From positions 98,033 through 162,032 of the forward strand of contig NZ_MLHQ01000008.1 of the NCBI RefSeq assembly GCF_001999305.1: DNA of 64,000 bases, in the 5' to 3' direction. The stretch is from Rodentibacter myodis (GTDB lineage: Bacteria > Pseudomonadota > Gammaproteobacteria > Enterobacterales > Pasteurellaceae). Shown piece by piece: positions 23,380-32,745 of this stretch. Position 1 is the first letter of the stretch. Each line of letters opens with the position of its first letter. The notes under the pieces are model-generated. The model was not told where the DNA came from. It searched no databases and saw only the letters and a program-made list of their open reading frames with translations. The translations under genes were made by a program, and so were the position numbers.

Positions 23380-23455
23380 TGGTGGGTCGTGAAGGATTCG
23401 AACCTTCGACCAACGGATTAAAAGTCCGCTGCTCTACCGACTGAGCTAACGACCC
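23380..23455 (-). tRNA. tRNA-Lys (anticodon UUU)
   Basis: 76 nt with encoded CCA (TGG at 23380). Acceptor GGGTCGT pairs with ACGACCC, T arm GGTTCGAATCC, anticodon loop CTTTTAA. The 3' end faces the ICE, and the gene is intact, so the ICE carries or recreates the 3' end. Likely att site. Confidence 0.97.
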
Positions 23456-23504
23456 AAGTATAGGATTTTAAAGGAGTTTTTTTACAAATTGAGACTTTGT
23501 AAAA

Positions 23505-23591
23505 TGGTGCCCGAAGCCAGACTTGAACTGGCACGCCTCGAAAGGCGAGGGATTTTAAATCCCTTGTGTCTACCGATTCCACCACTCGGGC
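23505..23591 (-). tRNA. tRNA-Leu (anticodon UAA)
   Basis: 87 nt with encoded CCA, acceptor GCCCGAG/CTTCGGGC, anticodon loop TTTAAAA and a long variable arm CTCGCCTTTCGAGGCG, as in class II leucine tRNA. Confidence 0.97.
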
Positions 23592-23595
23592 AAAT

Positions 23596-23671
<76 letters not shown>

Positions 23672-23773
23672 GCTTGCTGTTGCGAAACAACGCGACGTAT
23701 TCTACTGATTTATAAAATGCTGTCAAACAAAAATCATAAAAATTTATTTGATTGCTTAAAAATAACCCAAAAA

Positions 23774-23806
23774 TAAAAAATGCGATCAAAACTGACCGCA
23801 CTTTTA
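23774..23806 (-). terminator. Terminator of the hflKC operon
   Basis: Sense TGCGGTCAGTTTTGATCGCA followed by TTTTTTA; one arm is an uptake core. 13 bases after the hflC stop. Confidence 0.8.
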
Positions 23807-23818
23807 TATGATTTAAAA

Positions 23819-24703
23819 TTATTTTGGTGCTTGCATAAAACGGAAGAAATCACTATCCGGTTTTAAAATCATCATATTGTCCGAATTTGCAAAGCTCGCT
23901 TCATAGGCTTTTAAACTGCGCACAAAACTAAAAAATTGAGGGTTTTGAGAAAACGCATCGGAATAAAGTTTTGCCGCAGTTGCATCGCCCGAACCCCGTA
24001 ATTCTTGTGCCGTTTTATTCGCATTGGCAAGAATTAATGTTACTTTACGATCAACATCTGCCTGAATAAATGCAGCTTTTTCTTTACCTTGCGAACGGTG
24101 TTCACGTGCGACTGCATCACGTTCTGCCCGCATACGTTGGTAAATGGAAGAAGAAACCTCATCGGGTAAATTAATTTGTTTCACACGAACATCAATCACT
24201 TCAATACCTAATTCCGCCGTGCTGTCTTGTCCTGAATTTAATGCTTTCTTCGCCCCTTCCATTAATTCACCACGCGTTCCCGACACAATATCTTTGATCG
24301 TGCGTGTACCAATTTCGGAACGCAAACGGTCATTCACTTTACGGCTGAGCAGGCTTGCAGCTTGGTTATAATCGCCACCGCCGGTTGAAGTATAAAAACG
24401 ACCAAAATCACTGATTTTCCATTTCACATAAGAATCCACCAGAAGGTCTTTTTTCTCTACGGTAACAAAGCGTGTAGCCGAGCCGTCTAAAGTACGAATA
24501 CGCGCGTCCAATACTTTCATTGTATCAATCATCGGCATTTTGAAATGCAACCCCGGCTCATAAACCACCACTTTGTTATCGGCGTCACGTTGCACTTTGT
24601 TAAAACGCAACATAATGCCACGCGTTCCTTCCGTTACGACCACGACACTGGAATAAATCACTGCCACGAGAACAAAAATAATTGGTAATAAAAATTTACG
24701 CAT
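23819..24703 (-). CDS. hflC: HflC, modulator of FtsH protease
   Basis: 294 residues, an SPFH/Band-7 protein with an N-terminal signal anchor (FLLPIIFVLVAVIYSSVVVV). The SPFH core contains TRGIMLRFNKV and VIDVRVKQINLPDEV, then the coiled-coil RMRAERDAVAREHRSQGKEK. With HflK it forms the large ring around membrane FtsH and limits its proteolysis. The start overlaps the hflK stop by one base (23703 region ATG/TAA at 24703), so the two are coupled. Terminator at 23774. Confidence 0.97.
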   Translation of the reverse strand: MRKFLLPIIFVLVAVIYSSVVVVTEGTRGIMLRFNKVQRDADNKVVVYEPGLHFKMPMIDTMKVLDARIRTLDGSATRFVTVEKKDLLVDSYVKWKISDFGRFYTSTGGGDYNQAASLLSRKVNDRLRSEIGTRTIKDIVSGTRGELMEGAKKALNSGQDSTAELGIEVIDVRVKQINLPDEVSSSIYQRMRAERDAVAREHRSQGKEKAAFIQADVDRKVTLILANANKTAQELRGSGDATAAKLYSDAFSQNPQFFSFVRSLKAYEASFANSDNMMILKPDSDFFRFMQAPK

Positions 24704-25917
24704 TAGTTAAATCTCCCTTGGCGAACCGGTTCTACTGTTGTTGGTTGAGTGTGGGATTGTGCTTCCTGTGGGGATAAAACAGGGGCGGAATTGACCGCAC
24801 TTTGTGCTTTAGCTGCTGCTTTTTTCCCCATAATCTGCTCGAGCGGTAACACCGTTAAGTTATTACCATTATTGCCATCCAACATAACTTTTGGTGTATT
24901 TGCCATCACTTTTTCCATCGTTTGAATGTATAAACGTTCACGCAATAAATCCGGCGCGGCTTTAAATTCCGGCAATAGACGTTGTAAACGCTCTACTTCC
25001 CCTTGTGCATCCAACACAATTCGTTCTTTATAAGCAGTCGCTTCCTCAATAATGCGTTGTGCATCCCCCCGTGCAATCGGCTCTTTCTCACGGGCATAGG
25101 CTTCTGCCTCACGAATAAAACGTTGCTCGTCTTCTTGCGCTTTAATGGCATCGTCAAAGGCGTCTTTCACTTCTTCCGGCGGACGGGCAGATTGGAAATT
25201 CACATCAATGACTTCAATCCCCATATCATAAGGCTTGATAATTTCATTCAATGCTTTCCACGTATTTTCACGCACCACCGCACGACCGGTTGTTAAAATA
25301 TCATTCATTGTCATATGACCAATCACATAGCGCAATGCACTGTCCGTAGCTTGATTCAAACTATCATCGGCATTTGTAACACTAAAGCGATATTTCGCCG
25401 GATCTTGCACACGATATTGCACGGTCATTTCAACCTTCACCATATTTTCATCTTGGGTTAACATCGCCCCTTGGGTTTTCAGCTCTTTCACTCGTTCCAC
25501 ATTCACCGGTAAAACTTTATCTACAAAAGTAGGCTTCCAGTTTAAGCCCGGTTGAACAATGGAATGTAATTCACCAAAACGCAAAACCACACCACGTTCC
25601 GCTTCTTTTATGGTGTAAAAACCGCTTGCTCCCCAAATAATTGCGCCTAAGGCAATCGCAATAGGTAAGGCTTTGCCAAAATTAATTGGTGTTGTCGGCG
25701 TATTGTTTGAACTGCCCTGATTTTGACCCTTCTTTTTACCGTTCCCACCGAGTTTTTTCAGCAAATTATTGAAGATTTCTTCAATATCCGGTGGCGATTG
25801 TTCTTGATTACCGCGATGTTGATTTGAACCCCATCCGTTATTTGATGCGTCAGGTTTTTGTTCATTGTTCTGTCCCGGCTTACCCCAAGGATCCTGTCCT
25901 GAACCATTCTGTGACAT
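24703..25917 (-). CDS. hflK: HflK, modulator of FtsH protease
   Basis: 404 residues. A Gly/Asn/Gln-rich cytoplasmic N-terminus (about 1-75) precedes one transmembrane helix (LPIAIALGAIIWGASGFYTI, about 84-103) and the SPFH domain (EAERGVVLRFGEL, then MTVQYRVQDPAKYRF). A helical tail ends in a Pro/Gln-rich segment. It is the partner of HflC in the periplasmic ring. It is the first gene of the hflKC operon here; hflX is not beside it. Confidence 0.97.
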   Translation of the reverse strand: MSQNGSGQDPWGKPGQNNEQKPDASNNGWGSNQHRGNQEQSPPDIEEIFNNLLKKLGGNGKKKGQNQGSSNNTPTTPINFGKALPIAIALGAIIWGASGFYTIKEAERGVVLRFGELHSIVQPGLNWKPTFVDKVLPVNVERVKELKTQGAMLTQDENMVKVEMTVQYRVQDPAKYRFSVTNADDSLNQATDSALRYVIGHMTMNDILTTGRAVVRENTWKALNEIIKPYDMGIEVIDVNFQSARPPEEVKDAFDDAIKAQEDEQRFIREAEAYAREKEPIARGDAQRIIEEATAYKERIVLDAQGEVERLQRLLPEFKAAPDLLRERLYIQTMEKVMANTPKVMLDGNNGNNLTVLPLEQIMGKKAAAKAQSAVNSAPVLSPQEAQSHTQPTTVEPVRQGRFN

Positions 25918-26028
25918 ATCGTTCTCCGTTTGTAAAAAAATTGTGACGAGTTTAGCGAAATAATGGGGATTCGTCCATTAAAATGCAAGGCAATAAAAAT
26001 CCTTGCGCAATTTCAAGGATTTTTGTGT

Positions 26029-26733
26029 TTAATTCACTTGATAACGAATCAGATGCCTAAGTGTTTTTTGTTCCAACCTGTCCCCATTCCATTGAAAAAA
26101 GTGCGGTCGATTTTGAACCGAATTGACAAATGCAGCAAAATAAAAAGGCAATTCATCGGTAAAAATTAATTCCCCTTGTGGACAATAATCCGAAAAAATT
26201 TTGTATTCATTGGGTAGATGACGTACTTCCGACAATTTCACAATGCCTACCCCCTGCGATTTCAATACAGCTTCACGCAAACACCAACAACGATAAAAAG
26301 CATTTTCGGCAGGTTGTCGTGTAAACCAATTCACTTCATCATCAGGTGCGAAATATTCCATTAATGCAAGAAAATTCCGTTTTTTAGGCAATTCAATGTC
26401 AATACCGACCGCACTTTGGTTATCCTCTTGAACATTCAACAACACTGCCACCCAGTCACCGGAATGGCTGATGTTAAAATCAATCGTTTCGTTGCGAAAA
26501 TAAGGTCGCCCACTTTCTGTATGCTGAATTTGCCCTAAAAGTGCGGTTGATTTTCTTGCCATTTTTAACAATTCCCATAACAAAAAGTGAGCCAATCTGC
26601 GACATTGATGACGTTGTTTCACGCGGAAATTTTCAGAAGGTGCCGCAGAGAGGTTTTCAGGAACGAATTCCAAAGGAATCTCATTGAACGCAAAAGGTTG
26701 CCAAATGTTGGCGTAAGCAATAAAAGTTGGCAT
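26029..26733 (-). CDS. Sfp-type 4'-phosphopantetheinyl transferase
   Basis: 234 residues. Motifs of the Sfp/AcpT group: GRPYFRNETIDFNISHSGDW (76-95), GIDIE (110-114, magnesium site) and WCLREAVLKSQG (150-161; Arg in place of the usual Lys of W-x-x-KEA). The enzyme transfers phosphopantetheine from CoA to a carrier protein serine. In Haemophilus a gene of this kind lies by hflKC, as here, where it may serve as holo-ACP synthase because AcpS is not obvious. It has several uptake cores. No carrier protein gene is adjacent. Confidence 0.88.
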   Translation of the reverse strand: MPTFIAYANIWQPFAFNEIPLEFVPENLSAAPSENFRVKQRHQCRRLAHFLLWELLKMARKSTALLGQIQHTESGRPYFRNETIDFNISHSGDWVAVLLNVQEDNQSAVGIDIELPKKRNFLALMEYFAPDDEVNWFTRQPAENAFYRCWCLREAVLKSQGVGIVKLSEVRHLPNEYKIFSDYCPQGELIFTDELPFYFAAFVNSVQNRPHFFQWNGDRLEQKTLRHLIRYQVN

Positions 26734-26768
26734 AAAAACACATCGAAAAGCAATAATCTCTAGAAAAG

Positions 26769-26799
26769 GAAAAGTGCGGCAAAATCAACCGCACTTTTT
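26769..26799 (-). terminator. Terminator after thrC made of uptake signals
   Basis: AAAGTGCGG and CCGCACTTTTT arms around CAAAATCAA; 127 bases downstream of the thrC stop and 36 bases before the transferase gene. Confidence 0.75.
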
Positions 26800-26925
26800 A
26801 TCATTTCCAGCATTATACCGCCATTGCACAATAAATAACGCTTAATGAAATAAACTAATACGGAGGTAAAATATTTGTATTTATGCGGAGCAGGTTATTT
26901 TTGTACGTTGGCTACATAACACCGA

Positions 26926-28200
26926 TTATTTCAACAAATAAGCACGTAATTGGGCAAAATCATTATCCATTTCATCAGAAAGCAATGGCAGTTTATTATG
27001 TTTATCCAACGCTTCCGGAAGTGGCAACTCAAGATCCAAAATACGTTCAACAGATTCTTTAAATTTTGCCGGATGTGCCGTGCAAAGGAAGATACCGGTT
27101 TCATCTGCTTTAAGTTGATCTTTCAACACTTGATATGCAATCGCACCGTGTGGCTCACAAATATAACCTTTGGCTTGCATTGCTTTTAACGTTGTTTCCG
27201 TTTGTGCATCGGTCAGCATTCCCGCCCCTAACTCCGCTAAACGCCAGCCATTACGTTTGAATAACTCTTCTACCCGAGGCCAGTTGTTTGGACGACTCAC
27301 ATCCATTGCATTAGAAAGGGTTGCAACAGTCGCTTTCGGCGCCCAATTACCGGATTGTAAATAACGAGGTACAGTATCGTTGGCGTTTGTTGAGGCAATA
27401 AAACGTTTAATAGGTAAGCCTAAAGTTTTCGCAATTAATCCTGCCGTTAAGTTGCCAAAGTTACCGCTTGGTACGGAAACCACCACATTATCACGTTTTT
27501 CTTTTGGCAACTGTGCCACTGCTTCAAAGTAATAACAAATTTGGGCGAATAAACGGCTGATATTAATGGAATTTGCCGAATTTAATCCAATAGCCTCACG
27601 CAATTCGGCATCATCAAAGGCTTGTTTAACCAATGCTTGGCAAGCATCAAAATCACCGTTAATGGCTACGGTGCGAATATTTCCACCGAGGGTGCAGAAT
27701 AATTTTTCTTGTAATGGGCTGATTTTTCCTTTCGGGTATAAAATCACCACATTAATATTTTCTAAACCATAAAATGCGTGTGCCACCGCCGCCCCAGTAT
27801 CACCGGAAGTGGCAGTTAAAATAGTAATTTTGCCATCACCACGCACTGCAGCCAGTGCTTGCGCCATAAAGCGACCACCAAAATCCTTGAAAGCTAATGT
27901 TGGACCATGGAAAAGCTCAAGAGCATAAATGTTGTCTTCCACTTTCTTTAAAGGTGCTGGAAAGGTGAACGCATTTTTAACCATCGTATTTAAGGTTTCT
28001 GTTGGAATTTCATCACCAATAATAGCAGAGAGAATTTTTTGACTGCGTTCAACAAGTGGAAGATCCAATAATTCATTGATATTGGAAAGCTGTGGAATGG
28101 TTTCAGGAAAAAATAAACCTTGATCTTTGCCAAGCCCTTGGCGAACCGCTTGGGCAAAATTAACTTGTTGTTCCGGGTATTTGATATTGTATAAATTCAT
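26926..28200 (-). CDS. thrC: Threonine synthase
   Basis: 424 residues from ATG 28200 (MNLYNIKYPE), which matches the family start better than the ATG two codons upstream. The pyridoxal phosphate lysine is K105 in HGPTLAFKDFGG. Later SGDTGAAVAHAFYG and VVSVPSGNFGNLTAGL form the cofactor phosphate loop region. It converts O-phosphohomoserine to threonine. Last gene of thrABC, 66 bases from thrB. Confidence 0.98.
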   Translation of the reverse strand: MNLYNIKYPEQQVNFAQAVRQGLGKDQGLFFPETIPQLSNINELLDLPLVERSQKILSAIIGDEIPTETLNTMVKNAFTFPAPLKKVEDNIYALELFHGPTLAFKDFGGRFMAQALAAVRGDGKITILTATSGDTGAAVAHAFYGLENINVVILYPKGKISPLQEKLFCTLGGNIRTVAINGDFDACQALVKQAFDDAELREAIGLNSANSINISRLFAQICYYFEAVAQLPKEKRDNVVVSVPSGNFGNLTAGLIAKTLGLPIKRFIASTNANDTVPRYLQSGNWAPKATVATLSNAMDVSRPNNWPRVEELFKRNGWRLAELGAGMLTDAQTETTLKAMQAKGYICEPHGAIAYQVLKDQLKADETGIFLCTAHPAKFKESVERILDLELPLPEALDKHNKLPLLSDEMDNDFAQLRAYLLK

Positions 28201-28266
28201 AATCAATCCAGTTTGGTTAGTTTAAAATTGTACAATTTGAAATTATTGTTTATTGACGAATAACGG

Positions 28267-29211
28267 CTACTTAATTTCCCGTGCCCCAGCATTATCCACC
28301 TTGCAGATATGCACAAACCCTTCATTATTCTGCAAATAATGATTTTCTAAGTAGGTGGCAAGTTTTGTCGCAGTTTGTAAATCCGGTGCAATAGAGAAAA
28401 TTGTTGGACCTGAACCTGAAATACCGGTTGCCAATGCCCCCAAATCCCGTGTTGCCTGTTTTACTTCTGCAAAATTTGGCAGTAAAGATTCGCGGTATGG
28501 CTCGGCAATCACATCTTTCATCATAATCGCCGCCAAATTTTCTTGCTGTGTGTGACAAGCGTGAACAAAACCGCCTAAATGACGACCGTGTGCAATCACA
28601 TCTTGTCGGGTATAACTTTTTGGCAAAATGGCACGGGCTTCTGCAGTAGAAACTTCGATACCCGGGTATGCCAACACCCAATACCAGTTATCAAAAAATG
28701 GCAGTTTTTGGCAAATATTGCCCAATGATTGCACCATAAATTGCACACCACCAAGGTAACAAGGGGCAACATTATCATAATGAATGGAGCCTGAAATACG
28801 CCCTTCCAATTCTCCCATCATTTCTAACAATTCCATTTTGGAAAAGGGTTCATTGTGGAATTGATTAAGCGCAACCAGTGCAGCCACAATAGAGCAAGCA
28901 CTTGAACCAAGTCCCGAACCAATCGGCATATTTTTTTCAAGGGTTAAGCGCAACGGTTTTACATTGCTACCACGTAGTTTTAAGCGTTCACTAAATAGCA
29001 CATAGGCTTGATAAACGATATTTTTTTGAGGCTCTTTAGGCAATTTACGGACAAAATAACCCGCACTTTCCAATTCAAAACCACTTGCGATAGCTTCAAT
29101 TTGAACCACATCGCCTAATAATGAGCCATCAATCGGAGAAATTGCCGCCCCTAACGTATCAAAACCCACACTAATATTTGCACTGGAGGCCGGTGCATAA
29201 ATTCGTAACAT
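28267..29211 (-). CDS. thrB: Homoserine kinase
   Basis: 314-residue GHMP kinase. The ATP loop is [12 protein letters not shown] (96-107); the N-terminal strand [13 protein letters not shown] and the C-terminal [14 protein letters not shown] motif complete the GHMP set. It makes O-phosphohomoserine for ThrC. It lies 12 bases from thrA in the threonine operon. Confidence 0.98.
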   Translation of the reverse strand: MLRIYAPASSANISVGFDTLGAAISPIDGSLLGDVVQIEAIASGFELESAGYFVRKLPKEPQKNIVYQAYVLFSERLKLRGSNVKPLRLTLEKNMPIGSGLGSSACSIVAALVALNQFHNEPFSKMELLEMMGELEGRISGSIHYDNVAPCYLGGVQFMVQSLGNICQKLPFFDNWYWVLAYPGIEVSTAEARAILPKSYTRQDVIAHGRHLGGFVHACHTQQENLAAIMMKDVIAEPYRESLLPNFAEVKQATRDLGALATGISGSGPTIFSIAPDLQTATKLATYLENHYLQNNEGFVHICKVDNAGAREIK

Positions 29212-29223
29212 TGGAAATCCTTC

Positions 29224-31671
29224 TTAATGTTGTAAAGTTCTTAAAATATCGGCAAAAATTCCCGCTGCCGTTACTGCGTTACCCGCACCATAACCACGCA
29301 ATAATAATGGAATTGGCTGATAATAACGGGTGTAAAATGCCAACGCATTTTCACCGTCTTTCACTTTGTAAAGCGGATTGTTTTGCCCTACCGCAACAAT
29401 AGAAACCTTACATTTTCCCTCGCTGATTTGTCCGACATAACGCAATACTTTATCTTCTGCTTTAGCCGCTTCAACACGGGCTTTGAAATCCGCATCTAAC
29501 TGTGGCAGCATTGCCATAAATTCATCGGCAGATTTGCCTTCTGAAAATCCTTTTGGCAATACACCTTCTACTTCAACATCGGATAATTCCAATTCAAGAC
29601 CGGCTTCACGGGCGAGAATCAAAAGTTTACGTGCCACATCTTGACCGGATAAATCATCACGCGGATCAGGCTCAGTAAAGCCTTTTTCACGTGCAAGTGC
29701 GGTCACTTCTGAAAGCGAAAATCCCTCTTCCAATTTGCCGAAAATAAAGGAAAGAGATCCTGATAAAATCCCTTCAAAACGCTCTAATTCATCACCGGCG
29801 GCAAGAAGATTTTGTAAATTTTCAATCACCGGTAAGCCTGCTCCTACATTGGTTTCATATAAAAACTTATGTTGGCTTGCCTGTGCATTTTTACGTAATT
29901 CGTGATAGTACGCCAATTCACGTGTATTCGCTTTTTTATTTGGAGTAACTACGTGGAAACCTTCTTTCAAGGCTCGTGCGTAAAGCCCCGCAACGGATTC
30001 TGCCGAAGTACAATCCACAAATACCGGATTGACAACGTGATGTAATTTGATGAAGGAAAGCAACACATCAAAATCGGAAGGTTGGGTCGCATTTTCAAGA
30101 TCGGTTTTCCAATCATCCAAATTTAAACCGTTTTGATCAAGCAACATACGGTTAGAATTCGCAATAGCACACACTCGAATCTCAATATCTTTCTTTGCCA
30201 AATACGCCTTTTGTTGCTTTACCTGTTCAATCAGCTCGCCACCGACGCCACCTACGCCCACAAGGAACATATCCACGACTTTTTTGTTATTAAAGAGTGC
30301 TTGGTGCGTTGCTTTCACCGCTTCAATGGCTTTATTTTGCGGCACAACAGCAGAAATAGAACGCTCACTTGACCCTTGAGCAATTGCCACAATGCTGATA
30401 TTGGCTTGTGCCAAGGCAGAGAAGAAACGTGCCGCAATGCCTTTCGCTTCTTTCATACCATCGCCCACTACAGAAATGATCGACATATCTTTAATAACAT
30501 CAATTGGTTCTAACTGGTGCGCCTTTAATTCATTTGCAAATTCGGCTTCAAGTTCTGCTTTTGCCGCTTCCGCTGATTTCACCGGTACGCAGAAACTAAT
30601 GCTATATTCGGAAGAAGATTGGGTGATCAAAATCACAGAAATACCTGCTTTTGACATCACAGAGAACACACGAGATGCCATTCCCACCATACCTTGCATA
30701 CCGGGGCCGGACACATTAAACATCGCTAAATTATCTAAATTTGTAATCCCCTTCACCTGTAAACCTTCGGATTTTACATTGCCATCAATGATCGACCCCG
30801 GCGCGGAGGGATTACCGGTATTCTTAATTACACAAGGAATGTTTTTTGGCAACAATGGCCCAATGGTACGCGGATGAATCACTTTCGCCCCAAAATAAGA
30901 AAGCTCCATTGCCTCACGATAAGAAAGAGTTGGCAATAAACGGGCATCCGGTACTAAACGGGGATCACAAGTATAAACACCATCCACATCCGTCCAGATT
31001 TCACACACACTCGCCCCTAAACAAGCTGCCAAACAAGCCGCGGAATAATCTGAACCGTTACGGCCTAAAAGCACTAATTCGCCTTTTTCATTTCCGGCAG
31101 TAAAGCCTGCCATTAACACAACATTGTCTTTTGCAATGCTTGCCGCATCCACACGCTTGGTTGATTCGGCAATCTCTACGGAAGATTCTAAATAACCGCC
31201 TTTTGCCAATAATTGTTTAACCGGATCCACAATATGCACCGTATAACCACGTGCCTCAAACCAAGCCTTCATCATTGCGATAGAAAGTTTTTCACCACGA
31301 CAATCAATAGTCGCTTTGACGGCATCTTCTACTTTTCCGGCTTGCCGAATTTCCTCTAACAAACTTTTAATTTGAGAAAATTCCGAATCAATGAGGGCTT
31401 TTGTGCCATTTAAGTCAAATTGATGATTTTCGGCGTGTAACCCATTAATAATATTGTAAAAAATCTCAAGTGCTTCGTTGAAATGGGTATCGGTAGGTTG
31501 ATTTAATGCTGCTTTTTCAGAAAGGGCGACAAGATGATTGGTGATTTTGGCGGGGGCGGATAACACACCTGCTGCCTGTTCTTCTAAATGAGCCTGTTCG
31601 ATAAGTTTGGCTGCTTGAGAAAAACGTTCCGGATTCGCAAGCGAAGTGCCACCAAATTTAAGTACGCGCAT
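29224..31671 (-). CDS. thrA: Bifunctional aspartokinase I / homoserine dehydrogenase I
   Basis: 815 residues, near the 820 of E. coli ThrA. The aspartokinase half starts [10 protein letters not shown] (3-12); two ACT domains lie between about 315 and 460 ([27 protein letters not shown]) and sense threonine. The dehydrogenase half starts near 465 with [15 protein letters not shown], the NADP-binding loop. The operon is under attenuation by thrL (31763-31834). ATG 31671 follows TAGGAG. Confidence 0.98.
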   Translation of the reverse strand: MRVLKFGGTSLANPERFSQAAKLIEQAHLEEQAAGVLSAPAKITNHLVALSEKAALNQPTDTHFNEALEIFYNIINGLHAENHQFDLNGTKALIDSEFSQIKSLLEEIRQAGKVEDAVKATIDCRGEKLSIAMMKAWFEARGYTVHIVDPVKQLLAKGGYLESSVEIAESTKRVDAASIAKDNVVLMAGFTAGNEKGELVLLGRNGSDYSAACLAACLGASVCEIWTDVDGVYTCDPRLVPDARLLPTLSYREAMELSYFGAKVIHPRTIGPLLPKNIPCVIKNTGNPSAPGSIIDGNVKSEGLQVKGITNLDNLAMFNVSGPGMQGMVGMASRVFSVMSKAGISVILITQSSSEYSISFCVPVKSAEAAKAELEAEFANELKAHQLEPIDVIKDMSIISVVGDGMKEAKGIAARFFSALAQANISIVAIAQGSSERSISAVVPQNKAIEAVKATHQALFNNKKVVDMFLVGVGGVGGELIEQVKQQKAYLAKKDIEIRVCAIANSNRMLLDQNGLNLDDWKTDLENATQPSDFDVLLSFIKLHHVVNPVFVDCTSAESVAGLYARALKEGFHVVTPNKKANTRELAYYHELRKNAQASQHKFLYETNVGAGLPVIENLQNLLAAGDELERFEGILSGSLSFIFGKLEEGFSLSEVTALAREKGFTEPDPRDDLSGQDVARKLLILAREAGLELELSDVEVEGVLPKGFSEGKSADEFMAMLPQLDADFKARVEAAKAEDKVLRYVGQISEGKCKVSIVAVGQNNPLYKVKDGENALAFYTRYYQPIPLLLRGYGAGNAVTAAGIFADILRTLQH

Positions 31672-31705
31672 ATTGATTCTCCTAGATGTTGTATTTTTAA
31701 ATTTA

Positions 31706-31741
31706 TAAAAAAACCCGCATTCGGCTGGAATGGCGGGTTTT
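31706..31741 (-). terminator. thr attenuator terminator
   Basis: Sense AACCCGCCATTCC, loop, GAATGCGGGTTTTTTT, 22 bases beyond the thrL stop and 35 bases before thrA. Confidence 0.93.
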
Positions 31742-31762
31742 CGGTGTCCTGTATTTTATGCA

Positions 31763-31834
31763 CTAACCCGCGCCATTTTGCATCGTAATGGTGAGCATAA
31801 TAATGGTCGTGGCAAAAGTGCGGTGATTTTTCAT
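31763..31834 (-). CDS. thrL: thr operon leader peptide
   Basis: A 23-residue frame, MKNHRTFATTIIMLTITM then QNGAG, from ATG 31834 to TAG 31763. It holds eight Thr/Ile codons in twelve, the usual sensor of threonyl- and isoleucyl-tRNA supply. The attenuator hairpin follows at 31706-31741. It is below normal ORF length limits. An uptake core lies across codons 5-8 and must be kept with the peptide. Confidence 0.93.
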   Translation of the reverse strand: MKNHRTFATTIIMLTITMQNGAG

Positions 31835-31978
31835 TGTGTTTTTGTCTTTCAAAACGAATGCGCTAAGAAATACCCAAATTTACTTAGCTTGTCAAACGGA
31901 AAATCGGAATTTAATGGAATTTTTCTCAAGGCATTAAATTTCGTGTAAACTAACCGCACTTTTAACAAGGAGCATTCA

Positions 31979-32683
31979 GTGGATATTCAGCACAATTTAC
32001 AACAAATTCATCAACAGATTCATACTGCCTGCGAACAAGTCCAACGCAAAACCAACACAGTAAAACTGCTTGCCGTATCAAAAACAAAACCGACCAGCGA
32101 TATTTTGGCAGCCTATCAAGCCGGTCAAACTGCATTTGGCGAAAATTATGTACAGGAAGGCGTAGAAAAAATTCAGTATTTTGAAGCGCAAGGGATCAAA
32201 CTTGAGTGGCATTTTATCGGCCCTTTGCAATCAAATAAAAGCCGTTTGGTGGCTGAAAATTTTGACTGGATGCAAACTCTTGATCGTGCAAAAATTGCTG
32301 ACCGCCTAAACGAACAACGCCCGCCCGACAAAACACCATTAAATGTATTAATTCAAATTAATATTAGTGAAGAAGAAAGCAAATCCGGTATTTCTCCTGA
32401 AGAAATGCTTGATTTAGCAAAACATCTCGAAAATCTACCGCACTTACGCCTGCGTGGTTTAATGGCAATCCCTGCTCCAACAGAAAATCTTGACGAGCAA
32501 GAATGTGCCTTTAAAAAAATGGCAGCGTTATTCAACCAACTCCAACAAGCCTTGCCAAATCAACAAATCGATACCCTTTCTATGGGAATGACAGACGATA
32601 TGCCAAGTGCCATAAAATGTGGCTCAACAATGGTTCGCATTGGCACGGCGATTTTTGGAGCGAGAGATTACACGCAAAAATAA
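31979..32683 (+). CDS. yggS: YggS-type PLP homeostasis protein
   Basis: 234 residues, GTG start with AAGGAG nine bases upstream. The PLP lysine is K35 in LLAVSKTKP; FGENYVQEGVEK, LEWHFIGPLQ and LSMGMTDDMPSAIKCGSTMVRIG are standard. The protein binds pyridoxal phosphate and buffers the cofactor pool; it has no known enzymatic activity. It is divergent from thrA, with about 145 bases between starts. Ends at the shared terminator with valS. Confidence 0.96.
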   Translation: MDIQHNLQQIHQQIHTACEQVQRKTNTVKLLAVSKTKPTSDILAAYQAGQTAFGENYVQEGVEKIQYFEAQGIKLEWHFIGPLQSNKSRLVAENFDWMQTLDRAKIADRLNEQRPPDKTPLNVLIQINISEEESKSGISPEEMLDLAKHLENLPHLRLRGLMAIPAPTENLDEQECAFKKMAALFNQLQQALPNQQIDTLSMGMTDDMPSAIKCGSTMVRIGTAIFGARDYTQK

Positions 32684-32699
32684 ACGATTTAGAACAAAC

Positions 32700-32733
32700 A
32701 AAAAACACCGACCTAAAAAGAGTCGGCGTTTTT
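32700..32733. terminator. Bidirectional terminator between yggS and valS
   Basis: AAAAAC-A-CCGAC and GTCGG-C-GTTTTT arms around a 7-base loop; serves both convergent genes. Confidence 0.9.
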
Positions 32734-32745
32734 GATGATTTAAAT

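Larger units (their letters stand above)
1..23380. mobile_element. Right part of an integrative conjugative element (PFGI-1/ICEHin1056 type)
   Basis: Contiguous block of ICE family genes (ParA, DnaB, ParB, DUF2857, STY4528-like, PFL_4669, DUF3158, SSB, TopB, DUF3577, TraX, PilL, TIGR03759, transglycosylase, TIGR03765) ending at the 3' end of an intact tRNA-Lys. In known relatives such as PAPI-1 and pKLC102 the ParA gene also lies next to the tRNA-Lys junction. No integrase is in the window; it should be at the other end, to the left. Several uptake-signal cores inside ICE genes suggest long residence in Pasteurellaceae. The right boundary is taken as the CCA end of tRNA-Lys; the second att copy cannot be seen. 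Confidence 0.9.
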
